The position numbers and the translations under genes are program-made. A stretch of DNA of 64,000 bases. It comes from Bacteroidota bacterium (GTDB lineage: Bacteria > Bacteroidota > Bacteroidia > Bacteroidales > VadinHA17). The stretch is taken from NCBI GenBank assembly GCA_016718875.1, contig JADKBL010000009.1:1-64000 (forward strand), in the 5' to 3' direction. Of the stretch, positions 18,582 to 28,100 are shown piece by piece. Within the stretch, counting starts at the first letter, position 1. Each line of letters opens with the position of its first letter. Under the pieces are notes generated by a model. The model was not told the DNA's origin and ran no database searches. It was given only the letters and a program-made list of their open reading frames with translations.

Positions 18582-20991
18582 AGAAGAAAGAAATATAATA
18601 AAATCTGATTGCAACTGCAGTAAGACTGAGATTAACGAAATCAAATCTGTTGTTGATGAAGTTATTAGTATTACCGGTGGTGAGAAGGAAAAGGTTATTC
18701 TGATACTACAGGAGGTTCAGAAGAGACTGAACTATGTTCCATCTGATGCTTTAAAATACATTTGCGAAGTTTCTGAAATAACACCCGGTCAGATTTCCGG
18801 TGTTTCAACATTCTATTCACAATTCAGACATTTGCCTGTTGGCCGGCATACAATAAAGATTTGTACCGGAACTGCCTGTCATGTAAAAGGATCTCAATTG
18901 ATTACGGAATCCTTTCAAAGGGAACTGGGCATCGATGATACACACAATATGTCTGAAGACAGTCTTTTTTCAATTGAAGAAGTTGCCTGTCTCGGTTGTT
19001 GTACTCTTGCACCTGTTATTCAGATTGACGGAAAAACATATGGTCATGTAAAACCTAATATGACCGGTGAAATTATTAAGGATTTTCTATCAACTCATCA
19101 GGGGGATAAGGCTGTTAATGAGGAAAATAATGATCAGGATACGGATGCAGAAGTAAGGATTGGTCTGGGATCATGCTGTGTTGCAGGCGGAAGCAGGGAT
19201 ATTTTGTCAAATCTTATTGATACCAAGGAAAGTTATAATCTGAAGATCAGGCTGAAACCTGTGGGTTGTGTTGGTGTTTGCAACCAAACCCCTCTTCTTG
19301 AGATAGTTACAAAAGACAATATTAACCACAGGTATACAAATGTTAAGAAGGAACAGGTAGAGGAGATCCTGCTTAAGCATATAAAACCAGCTTCTTTTAA
19401 TAAGAGATTATTGCACAGGTTAAATGACCTGGCGGATACATTTGTTTCAGATGAGAAGAGTTTAAGTCCGGTTAACCTTTCAAAGGATGTCAGGGAAAAG
19501 TATCTCAACAATTTCCTCAATCTGCAGTTGCATCTGGCGACAATGAACAGCGGCATAATTTCTCCTGAGTCATTTGAAGAATATCGGATGCTTGGCGGTT
19601 TTAATGCCCTTGAAAAGACAGTTGCAGGCATTGCACCAGTAGAGGTGATTAATATAGTAAATAACAGTGGGTTGAGAGGACGCGGTGGAGCAGGTTTCCC
19701 TACAGGAAAGAAATGGAAAATATTCTCTGAGGCTGATGGAAATCCAAAATATGTTGTCTGCAACGGAGATGAGGGTGATCCCGGAGCGTTCATGGACAGG
19801 ATGCTTCTGGAATCTTTTCCATACAGGATTATTGAAGGAATGCTAATCGCAGGTTTTGCCACAGGGGCTCAGGAAGGAATTTTTTATATCCGGGCAGAAT
19901 ATCCGCTTGCTGTTTTGAGGATCCGAACCGCCCTTGAGAACTGCTATAAGAACAGGATGCTTGGGCAAGATAGTAAATATGCAGATTTCAGATTCAATAT
20001 AACGGTTTTTGAAGGAGCAGGTGCATTCGTGTGCGGTGAAGAGACTGCTCTGATTGCATCTATTGAAGGGAAGCGGGGTTATCCTCATTTCAGACCCCCC
20101 TATCCGGTAGAGAAAGGATACAATGGAAAACCTACTCTTGTAAATAATGTAGAAACATTATCACTAATTCCCTGGATCTTAAATAATGGGAGTGATTCCT
20201 TCAGCAGTATAGGTACTGAAAAAAGCAAGGGCACAAAAGTATTTGCACTGGCCGGAAAAGTATCAAAAGGAGGTCTTATTGAAGTTCCGATGGGAACAAC
20301 AATAAGGGAGATTGTTGAAAACATTGGTAATGGTGTAGGAGACGGAAGAAGTTTCAAGTCTGTACAGATTGGAGGACCTTCCGGAGGCTGTATTCCCGCA
20401 AGCTTATCTGACACTCCTGTTGATTTTGAACAACTTACAAAACTAGGAGCCATGATGGGGTCCGGAGGAATGGTTGTTCTGGATGATAGTGACTGCATGG
20501 TTGACATAGCAAAGTACTTCCTTTCATTTACCCACAAGCAGTCATGCGGAAAATGCACTTTCTGCAGAGTTGGAACAAAACAGATGCTTAATATACTTAC
20601 TCTGCTGAGTGAAGGCAAAGCATCAATGGCAGACATTGATGAGCTTGAAAGACTAAGTCATGATGTGAAAAATGGCAGTCTTTGCGGTCTGGGGAAAACA
20701 GCACCTAATCCGGTACTTACAGGACTTCAGTATTTCAGGGAAGAATATGAGGCTCATACCAGGAAAATATGTCCTGCTAAAAAATGCAGGGAACTCATCG
20801 GATATGTGATTACAGATAATTGCACAGGATGCACAAAATGCTACCAGGAGTGTCCGGTTGGAGCAATTGAGTTCAAACCTTATGAAAAGCACAAAATAGA
20901 TAATGCTAAATGTACCAAGTGTGACAATTGCAGGATAGTTTGTCCGGAGAATGCCGTAGAAATAGTAAATATCAATGAAGATAAAAATTGA
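18574..20991 (+). CDS. NADH diaphorase, NuoE-NuoF (HydC-HydB-like) fusion
   Basis: This 805-residue protein joins parts that are usually separate. Residues ~15-180 are a NuoE-type thioredoxin-like 2Fe-2S domain (CTGTAC near 96, ACLGCC near 137). Residues ~195-275 are a second thioredoxin-like 2Fe-2S domain (GSCCVAGG, GCVGVC). Residues ~300-700 are NuoF, with the FMN/NADH motifs GLRGRGGAGFPTGKKW and VCGEETALIASIEG and the N3 cluster motif CGKCTFCRVGT near 658. The C-terminus has two 4Fe-4S ferredoxin motifs (CTGCTKCYQECP, CTKCDNCRIVCP). It should oxidise NADH, or reduce NAD, in the cytoplasm. The C-terminal ferredoxin domain matches HydB of bifurcating hydrogenases. It starts with GTG and overlaps the genes on both sides. 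Confidence 0.9.
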   Translation: MNKEERNIIKSDCNCSKTEINEIKSVVDEVISITGGEKEKVILILQEVQKRLNYVPSDALKYICEVSEITPGQISGVSTFYSQFRHLPVGRHTIKICTGTACHVKGSQLITESFQRELGIDDTHNMSEDSLFSIEEVACLGCCTLAPVIQIDGKTYGHVKPNMTGEIIKDFLSTHQGDKAVNEENNDQDTDAEVRIGLGSCCVAGGSRDILSNLIDTKESYNLKIRLKPVGCVGVCNQTPLLEIVTKDNINHRYTNVKKEQVEEILLKHIKPASFNKRLLHRLNDLADTFVSDEKSLSPVNLSKDVREKYLNNFLNLQLHLATMNSGIISPESFEEYRMLGGFNALEKTVAGIAPVEVINIVNNSGLRGRGGAGFPTGKKWKIFSEADGNPKYVVCNGDEGDPGAFMDRMLLESFPYRIIEGMLIAGFATGAQEGIFYIRAEYPLAVLRIRTALENCYKNRMLGQDSKYADFRFNITVFEGAGAFVCGEETALIASIEGKRGYPHFRPPYPVEKGYNGKPTLVNNVETLSLIPWILNNGSDSFSSIGTEKSKGTKVFALAGKVSKGGLIEVPMGTTIREIVENIGNGVGDGRSFKSVQIGGPSGGCIPASLSDTPVDFEQLTKLGAMMGSGGMVVLDDSDCMVDIAKYFLSFTHKQSCGKCTFCRVGTKQMLNILTLLSEGKASMADIDELERLSHDVKNGSLCGLGKTAPNPVLTGLQYFREEYEAHTRKICPAKKCRELIGYVITDNCTGCTKCYQECPVGAIEFKPYEKHKIDNAKCTKCDNCRIVCPENAVEIVNINEDKN

Positions 20992-22063
20992 TAATAAAGA
21001 GATTGATGTCAGGGCAAACCAGACTATTCTGAATGTTGCTTCTGAAGCCGGGATACATATCCCTGCCTTATGTCATAAGGAAGGAATAGAACCTTATTCA
21101 TCCTGTATGGTGTGCGTTGTAAAGGATAAAAAGACTAATAATTTTATTCCTTCCTGTACAGCTATGATCCAGGATGGTATGGACATTGATGCGTCCGGTG
21201 AAGAGGTCGTTTACCTTCGGAAAAAGGCTGTTGAGTTACTCCTCATCGAACATAGGGCAGAATGTGAAGCTCCATGCCGTATAGTTTGTCCTGCAGGTTA
21301 TAATATTCCACTGATGAACAGGTTACTGCAGGCTGGAAAAACAGAAGAGGCTATTGAACTTGCAGTAAAGGAAATATCTACCCCGCGGATTGTATGCAGT
21401 GATTGTCCGGGTTATTGTGAAAATGCATGCCGGAGAAAAAAAATTGATGAACCTGTTTCAATACGGAACATCATGCTCTTTGTTTACAGCAATATCCGAA
21501 GAGAGAATGAATCAGATCCTGATAATTCTCAGGATGCCTCAATGCAGGAAGAAAACCTGACAAAAAAGGTAACCAATCATGTAAGGAAAAGATTTTCTTC
21601 AAGAATTGGTAAGCTCGAGCAAGTTGAGCAGAAAGAATGGCTTAAAGAATGCCTGGAAGATAGTACTCGGATAAGAGAAATAACAGGTTTTACTGTAGCC
21701 GGTAATGAGGCCTCAAATTGCATGCATTGTGATTGCAGGGCTGCAAATGATTGCAGATTAAGAGATGTTGCTGTTGAATTAAATGTAAAGGACCCGTCAG
21801 GTAAACTTGTTAACGCACCGATATTAAAAAAAATAAGCAGAAGTGCAGATCTGATATTTGAAAATGCAAAATGTATTAAGTGCGGACTATGTGTCAGGGC
21901 TTGTGAGGACAATAAAGATCAGCCATCCCTTTGCTTCATCAACCGGGGTTTTATTTCCATTATCTCAGAACCATTGACTGAAGAATTTGAAAACATACAG
22001 AAAAAGAAAGCAGATATTTATATTGATGTTTGTCCAACAGGAGCTTTGACAAGATTCAGTTAA
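20975..22063 (+). CDS. NuoG/HydA-like iron-sulfur adaptor with GltD-type domain
   Basis: This 362-residue protein begins with a 2Fe-2S plant-type ferredoxin domain (Cys near 33, 43, 46 and 60) and the His-Cys motif HRAECEAPCRIVC near 93-105, as in NuoG and HydA. It is then followed by a segment like the N-terminal cluster-binding domain of GltD/NfnB (PAGYNIP, then CSDCPGYCENACRRKKID and EPVSIRN). A Cys-rich stretch CMHCDCRAANDC near 248 and a ferredoxin-type CIKCGLCVRAC near 300 follow. It has no H-cluster, molybdopterin or flavin domain. It should carry electrons between the diaphorase, whose gene it overlaps by 17 bases, and an unknown partner. Confidence 0.8.
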   Translation: MKIKIDNKEIDVRANQTILNVASEAGIHIPALCHKEGIEPYSSCMVCVVKDKKTNNFIPSCTAMIQDGMDIDASGEEVVYLRKKAVELLLIEHRAECEAPCRIVCPAGYNIPLMNRLLQAGKTEEAIELAVKEISTPRIVCSDCPGYCENACRRKKIDEPVSIRNIMLFVYSNIRRENESDPDNSQDASMQEENLTKKVTNHVRKRFSSRIGKLEQVEQKEWLKECLEDSTRIREITGFTVAGNEASNCMHCDCRAANDCRLRDVAVELNVKDPSGKLVNAPILKKISRSADLIFENAKCIKCGLCVRACEDNKDQPSLCFINRGFISIISEPLTEEFENIQKKKADIYIDVCPTGALTRFS

Positions 22064-22072
22064 AATACTTTA

Positions 22073-23191
22073 ATGAAATATCTTAATCTGTTGCTTATTG
22101 TTTTATCGCCTGCCCTGTTTGGGCAGACCCCAGGGTTAAACTGGCCGATTTTCAGAGGAAAGAGCTCATTATCAGGCATTACTGACTTTGAAATTGCCGA
22201 TAAACCAGTGCTTCTCTGGAAAACTGCTACGGGTGTAAGAACAAAATCAGCCCCGGTCCTTAATCAGGGAATTATTTATTTCGGAAATGAAAAAGGATCT
22301 CTTTTAGCCTGCAATTCCGACGGAAAGATTGTCTGGAAGTATGAAACGGGAAGCCTGGTTGAAGCTCCTCCACTGGTTTTCGGTGGAGCTATCTATACTG
22401 GTTCTGCTGACGGTAGAATGAATGCTGTGGATAAGAACAGCGGCAAGCTGATATTCAGCTATGCGACTGATAACAAAATAGCAGGTTCAGCAAATTTCTG
22501 GGAAGCCTCATCAAAATCGGGAATAATATTTGGCAGCTATGATTATCATCTTTATTGCATAGATCCGCGAACAGGGAAATTAATGTGGAAAGTGGAGACT
22601 GATAATTATATAAACGGGACACCAGCCGTATTTGGTAACAGGGTTATCTTTGGAGGATGTGATGGCATTTTGCGTATCGCCGATGTTCTTACAGGTATTG
22701 AAACTGATACAATCAATATAGGTGTTTATATAGCAGCCTCTCCGGCAATTTCTTCCGGCAGAGCATATTTCGGTGATTATAATGGAGAATTGTACTGTGT
22801 GGATCTTAAGAAGAGAAAAGTTGACTGGCAGGTTACTGCAACTGAAAACGCCGGCCCGGTAATAGGTATTCCTGCCGCAGGAAATAATTTTGTGATTATC
22901 GGCAATGACGATAAATACATGTATTGTTTTGACATGAATACAGGAAAGCAGGTATGGAGATTCAGAACCAACGGTCCTGTTACCGGCTCAGCAGTGATGA
23001 CTCCAACGAAGGTTATTTTTGGAAGCACCGATGGATTTATTTATCTGCTGAACTTATCTGACGGTAAGAAAATCTGGAGTTTCAATGCAGGTGCTCCCAT
23101 TGGCAGTTCGCCGGTAGTTGTAAAAGACAGGTTTTATTTTCTTACAGAAGATGGAAGACTTCTTGCATTTGGATTAAAAAATGTAAAATGA
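22073..23191 (+). CDS. exported PQQ-like beta-propeller protein
   Basis: This 372-residue protein has a signal peptide (LLLIVLSPALFGQ) and a complete propeller. The opening is WPIFRGKSSLSG, as in the other propellers of the cluster. The blades are very regular: DGKIVWKYETG, TGKLMWKVETD, KRKVDWQVTA, TGKQVWRFRTN and DGKKIWSFNAG. It resembles BamB in fold only. It overlaps the glycosyltransferase gene by four bases (ATGA), so it is cotranslated with it. Its function is unknown. Confidence 0.8.
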   Translation: MKYLNLLLIVLSPALFGQTPGLNWPIFRGKSSLSGITDFEIADKPVLLWKTATGVRTKSAPVLNQGIIYFGNEKGSLLACNSDGKIVWKYETGSLVEAPPLVFGGAIYTGSADGRMNAVDKNSGKLIFSYATDNKIAGSANFWEASSKSGIIFGSYDYHLYCIDPRTGKLMWKVETDNYINGTPAVFGNRVIFGGCDGILRIADVLTGIETDTINIGVYIAASPAISSGRAYFGDYNGELYCVDLKKRKVDWQVTATENAGPVIGIPAAGNNFVIIGNDDKYMYCFDMNTGKQVWRFRTNGPVTGSAVMTPTKVIFGSTDGFIYLLNLSDGKKIWSFNAGAPIGSSPVVVKDRFYFLTEDGRLLAFGLKNVK

Positions 23192-24483
23192 AAATAGTTT
23201 ATTTGATAACCGGCTCAGGAGGAGCGTTCTATTGTGGCAACTGTTACCGTGATATGCTTTTTCTTCGGGCAATAAGAAAGGTACCCGGAATTTCAGCATC
23301 AGCAATTCCTCTTTATCTCCCCCCCGACGAAGCTAATACTGAAACAGGATTTGATGATCATGTATTCTTTGGTGCAATTTCAATGTACATCAGAGAAAAG
23401 GCTCCCTTTCTTAGAAACATGCCGGCGTTTTTTGATAAAATACTGGACTTTACGCCTTTTCTAAAACTTGCTGCAAAACAGGCAGGAACGACAAGAACCG
23501 ATGGTCTTGAGGAACTTACACTCAATATGATTGAGGGGGATAATGCTTTTAAGCCTGCTGAAGTAAAAAGGCTTGTAAAGTATCTGGAATCTACAGGTAA
23601 GCCTGATATTGTGCATCTTTCAAATGCACTTATTCTTGGTTTAGCCAGGCAGCTGAAGAAACATATGGATATCAAAGTCGTATGCTCGCTTCTGAATGAG
23701 GATGACTGGATTGAAGAAATGAAGGAACCCTTCAGAAGCCGAGCCTGGGAACTTATTGGCCGGGAAGCTGAGCATGTTGACAGGTTTGTGACACCAAGCA
23801 AATACTATAAGGAATTATTTATATCAAAAACAGGTGTTAAACGGGATAATATTGAGGTAGTTCCCCTTGGATTCGATTCGGAAGGATTTCATGCTGAAAA
23901 AATTGAGAACAGGGCTCCTGCTGTTGGCTATTTCTGCAGGGTAAATGCTCATAATGGATTCGACAAGCTTGTTGATGCCTTCATAAAAATGAAACAGCAA
24001 AATATTATTCCGGATCTCACATTAAATGTTTGTGGCGGCTATACAGGTGATGATAAACCGTTTGTATCAGCTCAGATACAAAAGATCCGTTCAAACGGGT
24101 ATAACAAAAGCGTTAAGATATATCCTGAATTTCAGGGAAATAAAAAAGCAGAATTTTTTAAATCCGTAGATGTGATTAGTGTTCCGGTAAGAAAATATGA
24201 TGGATATGGAATGTATATCCTTGAAGCCAACCTGGAAGGTGTACCTGTTGTACAGCCTTCAACCGGTGCATTTCCGGAGATAATTGAAATGACCGGCGGA
24301 GGTATTACATATGCTCCTGATACAATTGAAGCACTGGCAGAAGCCCTTACGAAGCTTCTTGTAAACAGCGATTTAAAAGAAAAGACAGGCAGGGATGGAT
24401 TTTCAGGTGTCCGGTCAAAGCTTTCACTCGGCAAAATGTCTGACGGACTGGCCAATATGTACAATTCCACAATGAAAGGATAA
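23188..24483 (+). CDS. GT4-type glycosyltransferase with CGNC motif
   Basis: This 431-residue protein has the two-domain GT-B fold of family 4. The N-terminal part has GSGGAFYCGNCYRDMLF, a loop with two Cys also seen in a GT4 subgroup from Planctomycetes and Acidobacteria as a CGSC-type motif. The C-terminal donor-binding part has VPLGFDSEGF, VGYFCRVNAHNGFDKLV and the acidic loop MYILEANLEGVPVVQPSTGAFPE. It should act in the cytoplasm on a nucleotide-sugar donor. The acceptor is unknown. The gene overlaps the upstream propeller and is followed 21 bases later by an ABC ATPase, so the sugar-modified product may be exported. Confidence 0.8.
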   Translation: MKIVYLITGSGGAFYCGNCYRDMLFLRAIRKVPGISASAIPLYLPPDEANTETGFDDHVFFGAISMYIREKAPFLRNMPAFFDKILDFTPFLKLAAKQAGTTRTDGLEELTLNMIEGDNAFKPAEVKRLVKYLESTGKPDIVHLSNALILGLARQLKKHMDIKVVCSLLNEDDWIEEMKEPFRSRAWELIGREAEHVDRFVTPSKYYKELFISKTGVKRDNIEVVPLGFDSEGFHAEKIENRAPAVGYFCRVNAHNGFDKLVDAFIKMKQQNIIPDLTLNVCGGYTGDDKPFVSAQIQKIRSNGYNKSVKIYPEFQGNKKAEFFKSVDVISVPVRKYDGYGMYILEANLEGVPVVQPSTGAFPEIIEMTGGGITYAPDTIEALAEALTKLLVNSDLKEKTGRDGFSGVRSKLSLGKMSDGLANMYNSTMKG

Positions 24484-24504
24484 ATAAACCTTAACTGTTC
24501 AGCT

Positions 24505-25170
24505 ATGCTCCGACTTGAAAATATTTCAAAGGCCTTCCCTCAGAGGGGTATTGTACTTGATAACCTGAACCTTGAAACCGGAATAGGCGATTCGATAGCA
24601 ATTACCGGTCCTTCTGGTTCCGGAAAAACAACCCTTATGAACATTATTGGCGCACTTGACAGACCTGACTCAGGCGACATTAAGTTCAAAGGGAATTCAA
24701 TTCTGAAATTGTCACCGAATGAGCTTTCAGGATACCGCAACAGGAATATAGGTTTTGTATTTCAGGATCATCTTCTTCTTAATCACCTGACTATCAAAGA
24801 AAACGTTTTACTCCCACTTCTGGCGGAAAAGATTAGTGAAGAAGAGTATTCCAATTTTGAGAAATACTGTGACACACTGATGGAACGTGTCGGCATCAGC
24901 GGCTTAAAAGATAAATTTCCATTCCAGGTTTCTGGTGGTGAGGCACAAAGAGCTACAATTGTAAGGGCGCTTATCCGAAAACCTTCATTATTACTGGCTG
25001 ACGAACCAACCGGATCGCTTGATTCAAAAAATGCTGAAAACCTGGGAAGGCTGCTTGTTGAACTTAACAGAGAGTTCAAAATAGCTCTTATTATTGCCAC
25101 ACATTCTGAAGACATGGCTTTAAGAATGGCATTACATCTGAAGCTTGATGAAGGTAAACTCAAAGTATAA
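24505..25170 (+). CDS. ABC transporter ATP-binding protein, LolD/MacB type
   Basis: This is a 221-residue nucleotide-binding subunit. Walker A is GPSGSGKTT, the Q-loop is FVFQDHLLLNHLT, the signature is VSGGEAQRATIVRAL, Walker B with switch is LLLADEPTGSLDS, and the H-loop is IIATHSED. The sequence type is that of LolD, MacB and FtsE-like ATPases, which power mechanotransmission across the periplasm rather than transport through a channel. It sits 17 bases before its permease. It could extract a lipoprotein or a glycolipid from the inner membrane. Confidence 0.9.
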   Translation: MLRLENISKAFPQRGIVLDNLNLETGIGDSIAITGPSGSGKTTLMNIIGALDRPDSGDIKFKGNSILKLSPNELSGYRNRNIGFVFQDHLLLNHLTIKENVLLPLLAEKISEEEYSNFEKYCDTLMERVGISGLKDKFPFQVSGGEAQRATIVRALIRKPSLLLADEPTGSLDSKNAENLGRLLVELNREFKIALIIATHSEDMALRMALHLKLDEGKLKV

Positions 25171-25187
25171 AACCCAGGAATTCTTCA

Positions 25188-28100
25188 ATGAAAAAATACC
25201 TGCTTAAGTTTACCGGACGCTCACTTCTGTATCATAAGAAGGACTATCTGAATCAGGCAATAATTATTGCAATACTTGCTGCTATTATTACAGGGTCGTT
25301 GCTTACAGGAGATTCAGTGAGGGAGAGCCTGAAAAGAAATACAAATGAAAAACTGGGGAACACTCAGCTACTGATAAGTTCCGGACTAAGATTCTTTGAT
25401 TCTTCAGTAAGTGAAAGACTTATGCAGAAGACCAGGATTAAGTCTACCCCTATCCTTGAAACAGACGGTTATTGTCAGAATTTTGAAACAGGAGCATCAG
25501 TTCTTGACATAAATATTTACGGTATCAAAAAAGATTTTTTTGAATTTCATGGAATTGATAGTATTGAAATCCCGGAGGGAACAGCAGCTGTTAATTCAGA
25601 ACTGGCCAAACAATTAGGTATAAAGAAAGGTGATGAGATAATAATAAAGTTCAGTGATCCTGATCCAATTCCCAGGAATGCGCCATTTGCACCAGAAACT
25701 AACGGAGAAGGTTCAAAGGTGCTTAAGGTTTCCCGAATCCTGGGCCCTGATTTGGCTGGAAATTTCTCTCTGGGAATCAGCCAGTTAATATCGAGAAATA
25801 TCTTTATGAATCTTGCGGATTTACAGCAGGGAAAAAATTCATTATTCAGGGTTAACAGGCTGCTGGTAGCCAATTCTGAAGATATTTCTGAATCATCATT
25901 AAACAATATTCTAAAGGATGTACTTCTAATAAGTGATATTGGATTATCAGTCAGAAAATCAGCCGTTACCGGCGAAACAGAGATTATATCAGACAGGATT
26001 TTCATTGACAGCACTCTTGTAAGAAGTATTCTTGAAGAAATTAAAAGCGGGTATCCTGTTTTAACTTATCTGGCAAACAGCCTGAAAACAGAAAAAGCTG
26101 AAACCCCCTACTCTTTTGTAAGCGGAATTTCCATTGATTCCGGTACAGTAATGGGTAATAATGAAATTATTATAAGTAAATGGCTGGCTGAGGACCTGAA
26201 ATCAGTGCCCGGGGATGAAATTACACTGAAATGGTATCACCCGGTTGGTAATATTCTTGAGGAACGTGAAGCAACGTTTATAATAAAAAGTATAGCGGGC
26301 AATAATGGTATTTTCTCTGATCCATCCCTGATGCCTGAGTTCCCTGGTATTTCCGGCAGCACTTCATGCTCATCCTGGGATGCCGGCATACCTATACTAA
26401 TGAGTAAGATCAGGGAAAAAGATGAGAATTACTGGGATAAGTACAGGGGAACTCCCAAGGCATTCTTAAGTTATGAAAATGCAAAGAAACTATGGGGAAA
26501 TAGTTTTGGTCTTGCCACTGCCATAAGGTTTCCTAAAGACACTGACAGTGAATTAATTATTAATTCACTAAAAGGAAAGATTGAACCTTCAGATGCAGGT
26601 ATTACAATCAGTAACGTCAGACTTTCAGGGGAAGATGCTGCATCACAGGGAGTTGATTTCGGAACTCTTTTTCTGAGTCTGGGTTTCTTCATTATTCTCT
26701 CCTGTATAATACTGTTGTCATTTTCGGTTTCAATTTTTTTTGACTCAAAGAAGGATCAGGTCAGAACATATTATGCTCTTGGGTTCAGTAACAGATTAAT
26801 AGGAAGAATGCTCTTTACAGAGACTGCCATAATTTCTGTTGCAGGTTCTTTAGCCGGCGTGTTTTCAGGCTACTGGGTTAATGTACTTATAGTGAAAGCT
26901 CTAAATACTGTATGGACAGGAGCGGTGCAGACCAATTCAATAATTCCTGGTTTTGATTCCGTTGCTGTTGTAATAGGATTTATTTCTACAATAGTAATTT
27001 CCCAGTTGCTGGTGATGATGAAGCTTAGGTCTTATCTCAAGAGACTGGGAACTGATGGTAAATCAGGATTCAGACTCAATTCATCCGGAGGCAATCTAAT
27101 TAGCCTTTCTGCATTTTCAATTCTCGCAATAATTGTAACAACTGCTTCTATCTTATCACATGATGCCTCTGTAATCCTTTCATTTTCAGGCGGCATATTG
27201 CTGTTTATTGCTTTTGTACTTGCAATCAGACAATATTACATAAACGATCAGAAAAACCTCTTTTCTTCTTCGTCAAGATTTTACAGATTCTCCGGACGAT
27301 TTTATTCCTTTTATCCATCCCAGGCAGTTGCACCTGTAATTTTTATTGCTGCCGGGATATTTGCAATAATAATAACAAGTTCCAACAGGTTAACCCTTAC
27401 TGACGAAATGTATAGAAATGAAGGAGGTACAGGTGGATTTCTGTTGTGGTCTGAGTCTGCAATTCCGGTCAGGCAAAACCTTAATTCTGAAGCAGGAATA
27501 ATGGAATTCGGATTGAATGATCCTGAATTTAAGGATATTGAAATTCTTCAATGTCCTAAACTTGCAGGTGATGATGCAAGTTGTCTGAATCTGAATCATA
27601 TCAAAACACCCCCGCTTATCGGGATTGATCCTGAAGAAATTGTCAGAAGAGGTTCTTTCTCATTTGCTGCCGTCATAGAAGGTTTAGGTGAGAAAAATCC
27701 ATGGATGCTGCTGGAAGAAAAAACCGATGATGATATTATTTATGGAATTGCTGATCAGACTGTTTTGCAGTGGGGATTAATGATTAAAACCGGAGACACC
27801 TTATTATTCAGGTCCGAAAAAGGCAAACTGCTGAAGATAATTATATGCGGAGGATTAAAATCATCAGTGTTCCAGGGACATCTTCTTATAGGTGATAATA
27901 ATTTCAGGTATTATTTTCCTTCTGTCGCAGGAAGCTCTGTTTTTCTATTTGATGGAGGAAACCAGGATGCCGAACAATTAAAAAGCCTCCTCTCCGACCG
28001 TTTTTCAAATTATGGACTGTCAGTGGAAACCGCTGCTGATAAGCTCGCCTCCTTCTTTATTGTTACAAATACATATCTGAATGTATTTACAATACTTGGA

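Noticed and set aside
20975..22063. HydA-type iron hydrogenase subunit
   Set aside because: The N-terminal iron-sulfur motifs match, but the H-cluster domain is absent and the protein ends at 362 residues.
11069..23191. PQQ-dependent alcohol dehydrogenases
   Set aside because: The propellers have PQQ-like blades but no conserved PQQ-binding residues or heme sites that I could find, and the family is mostly non-enzymatic.
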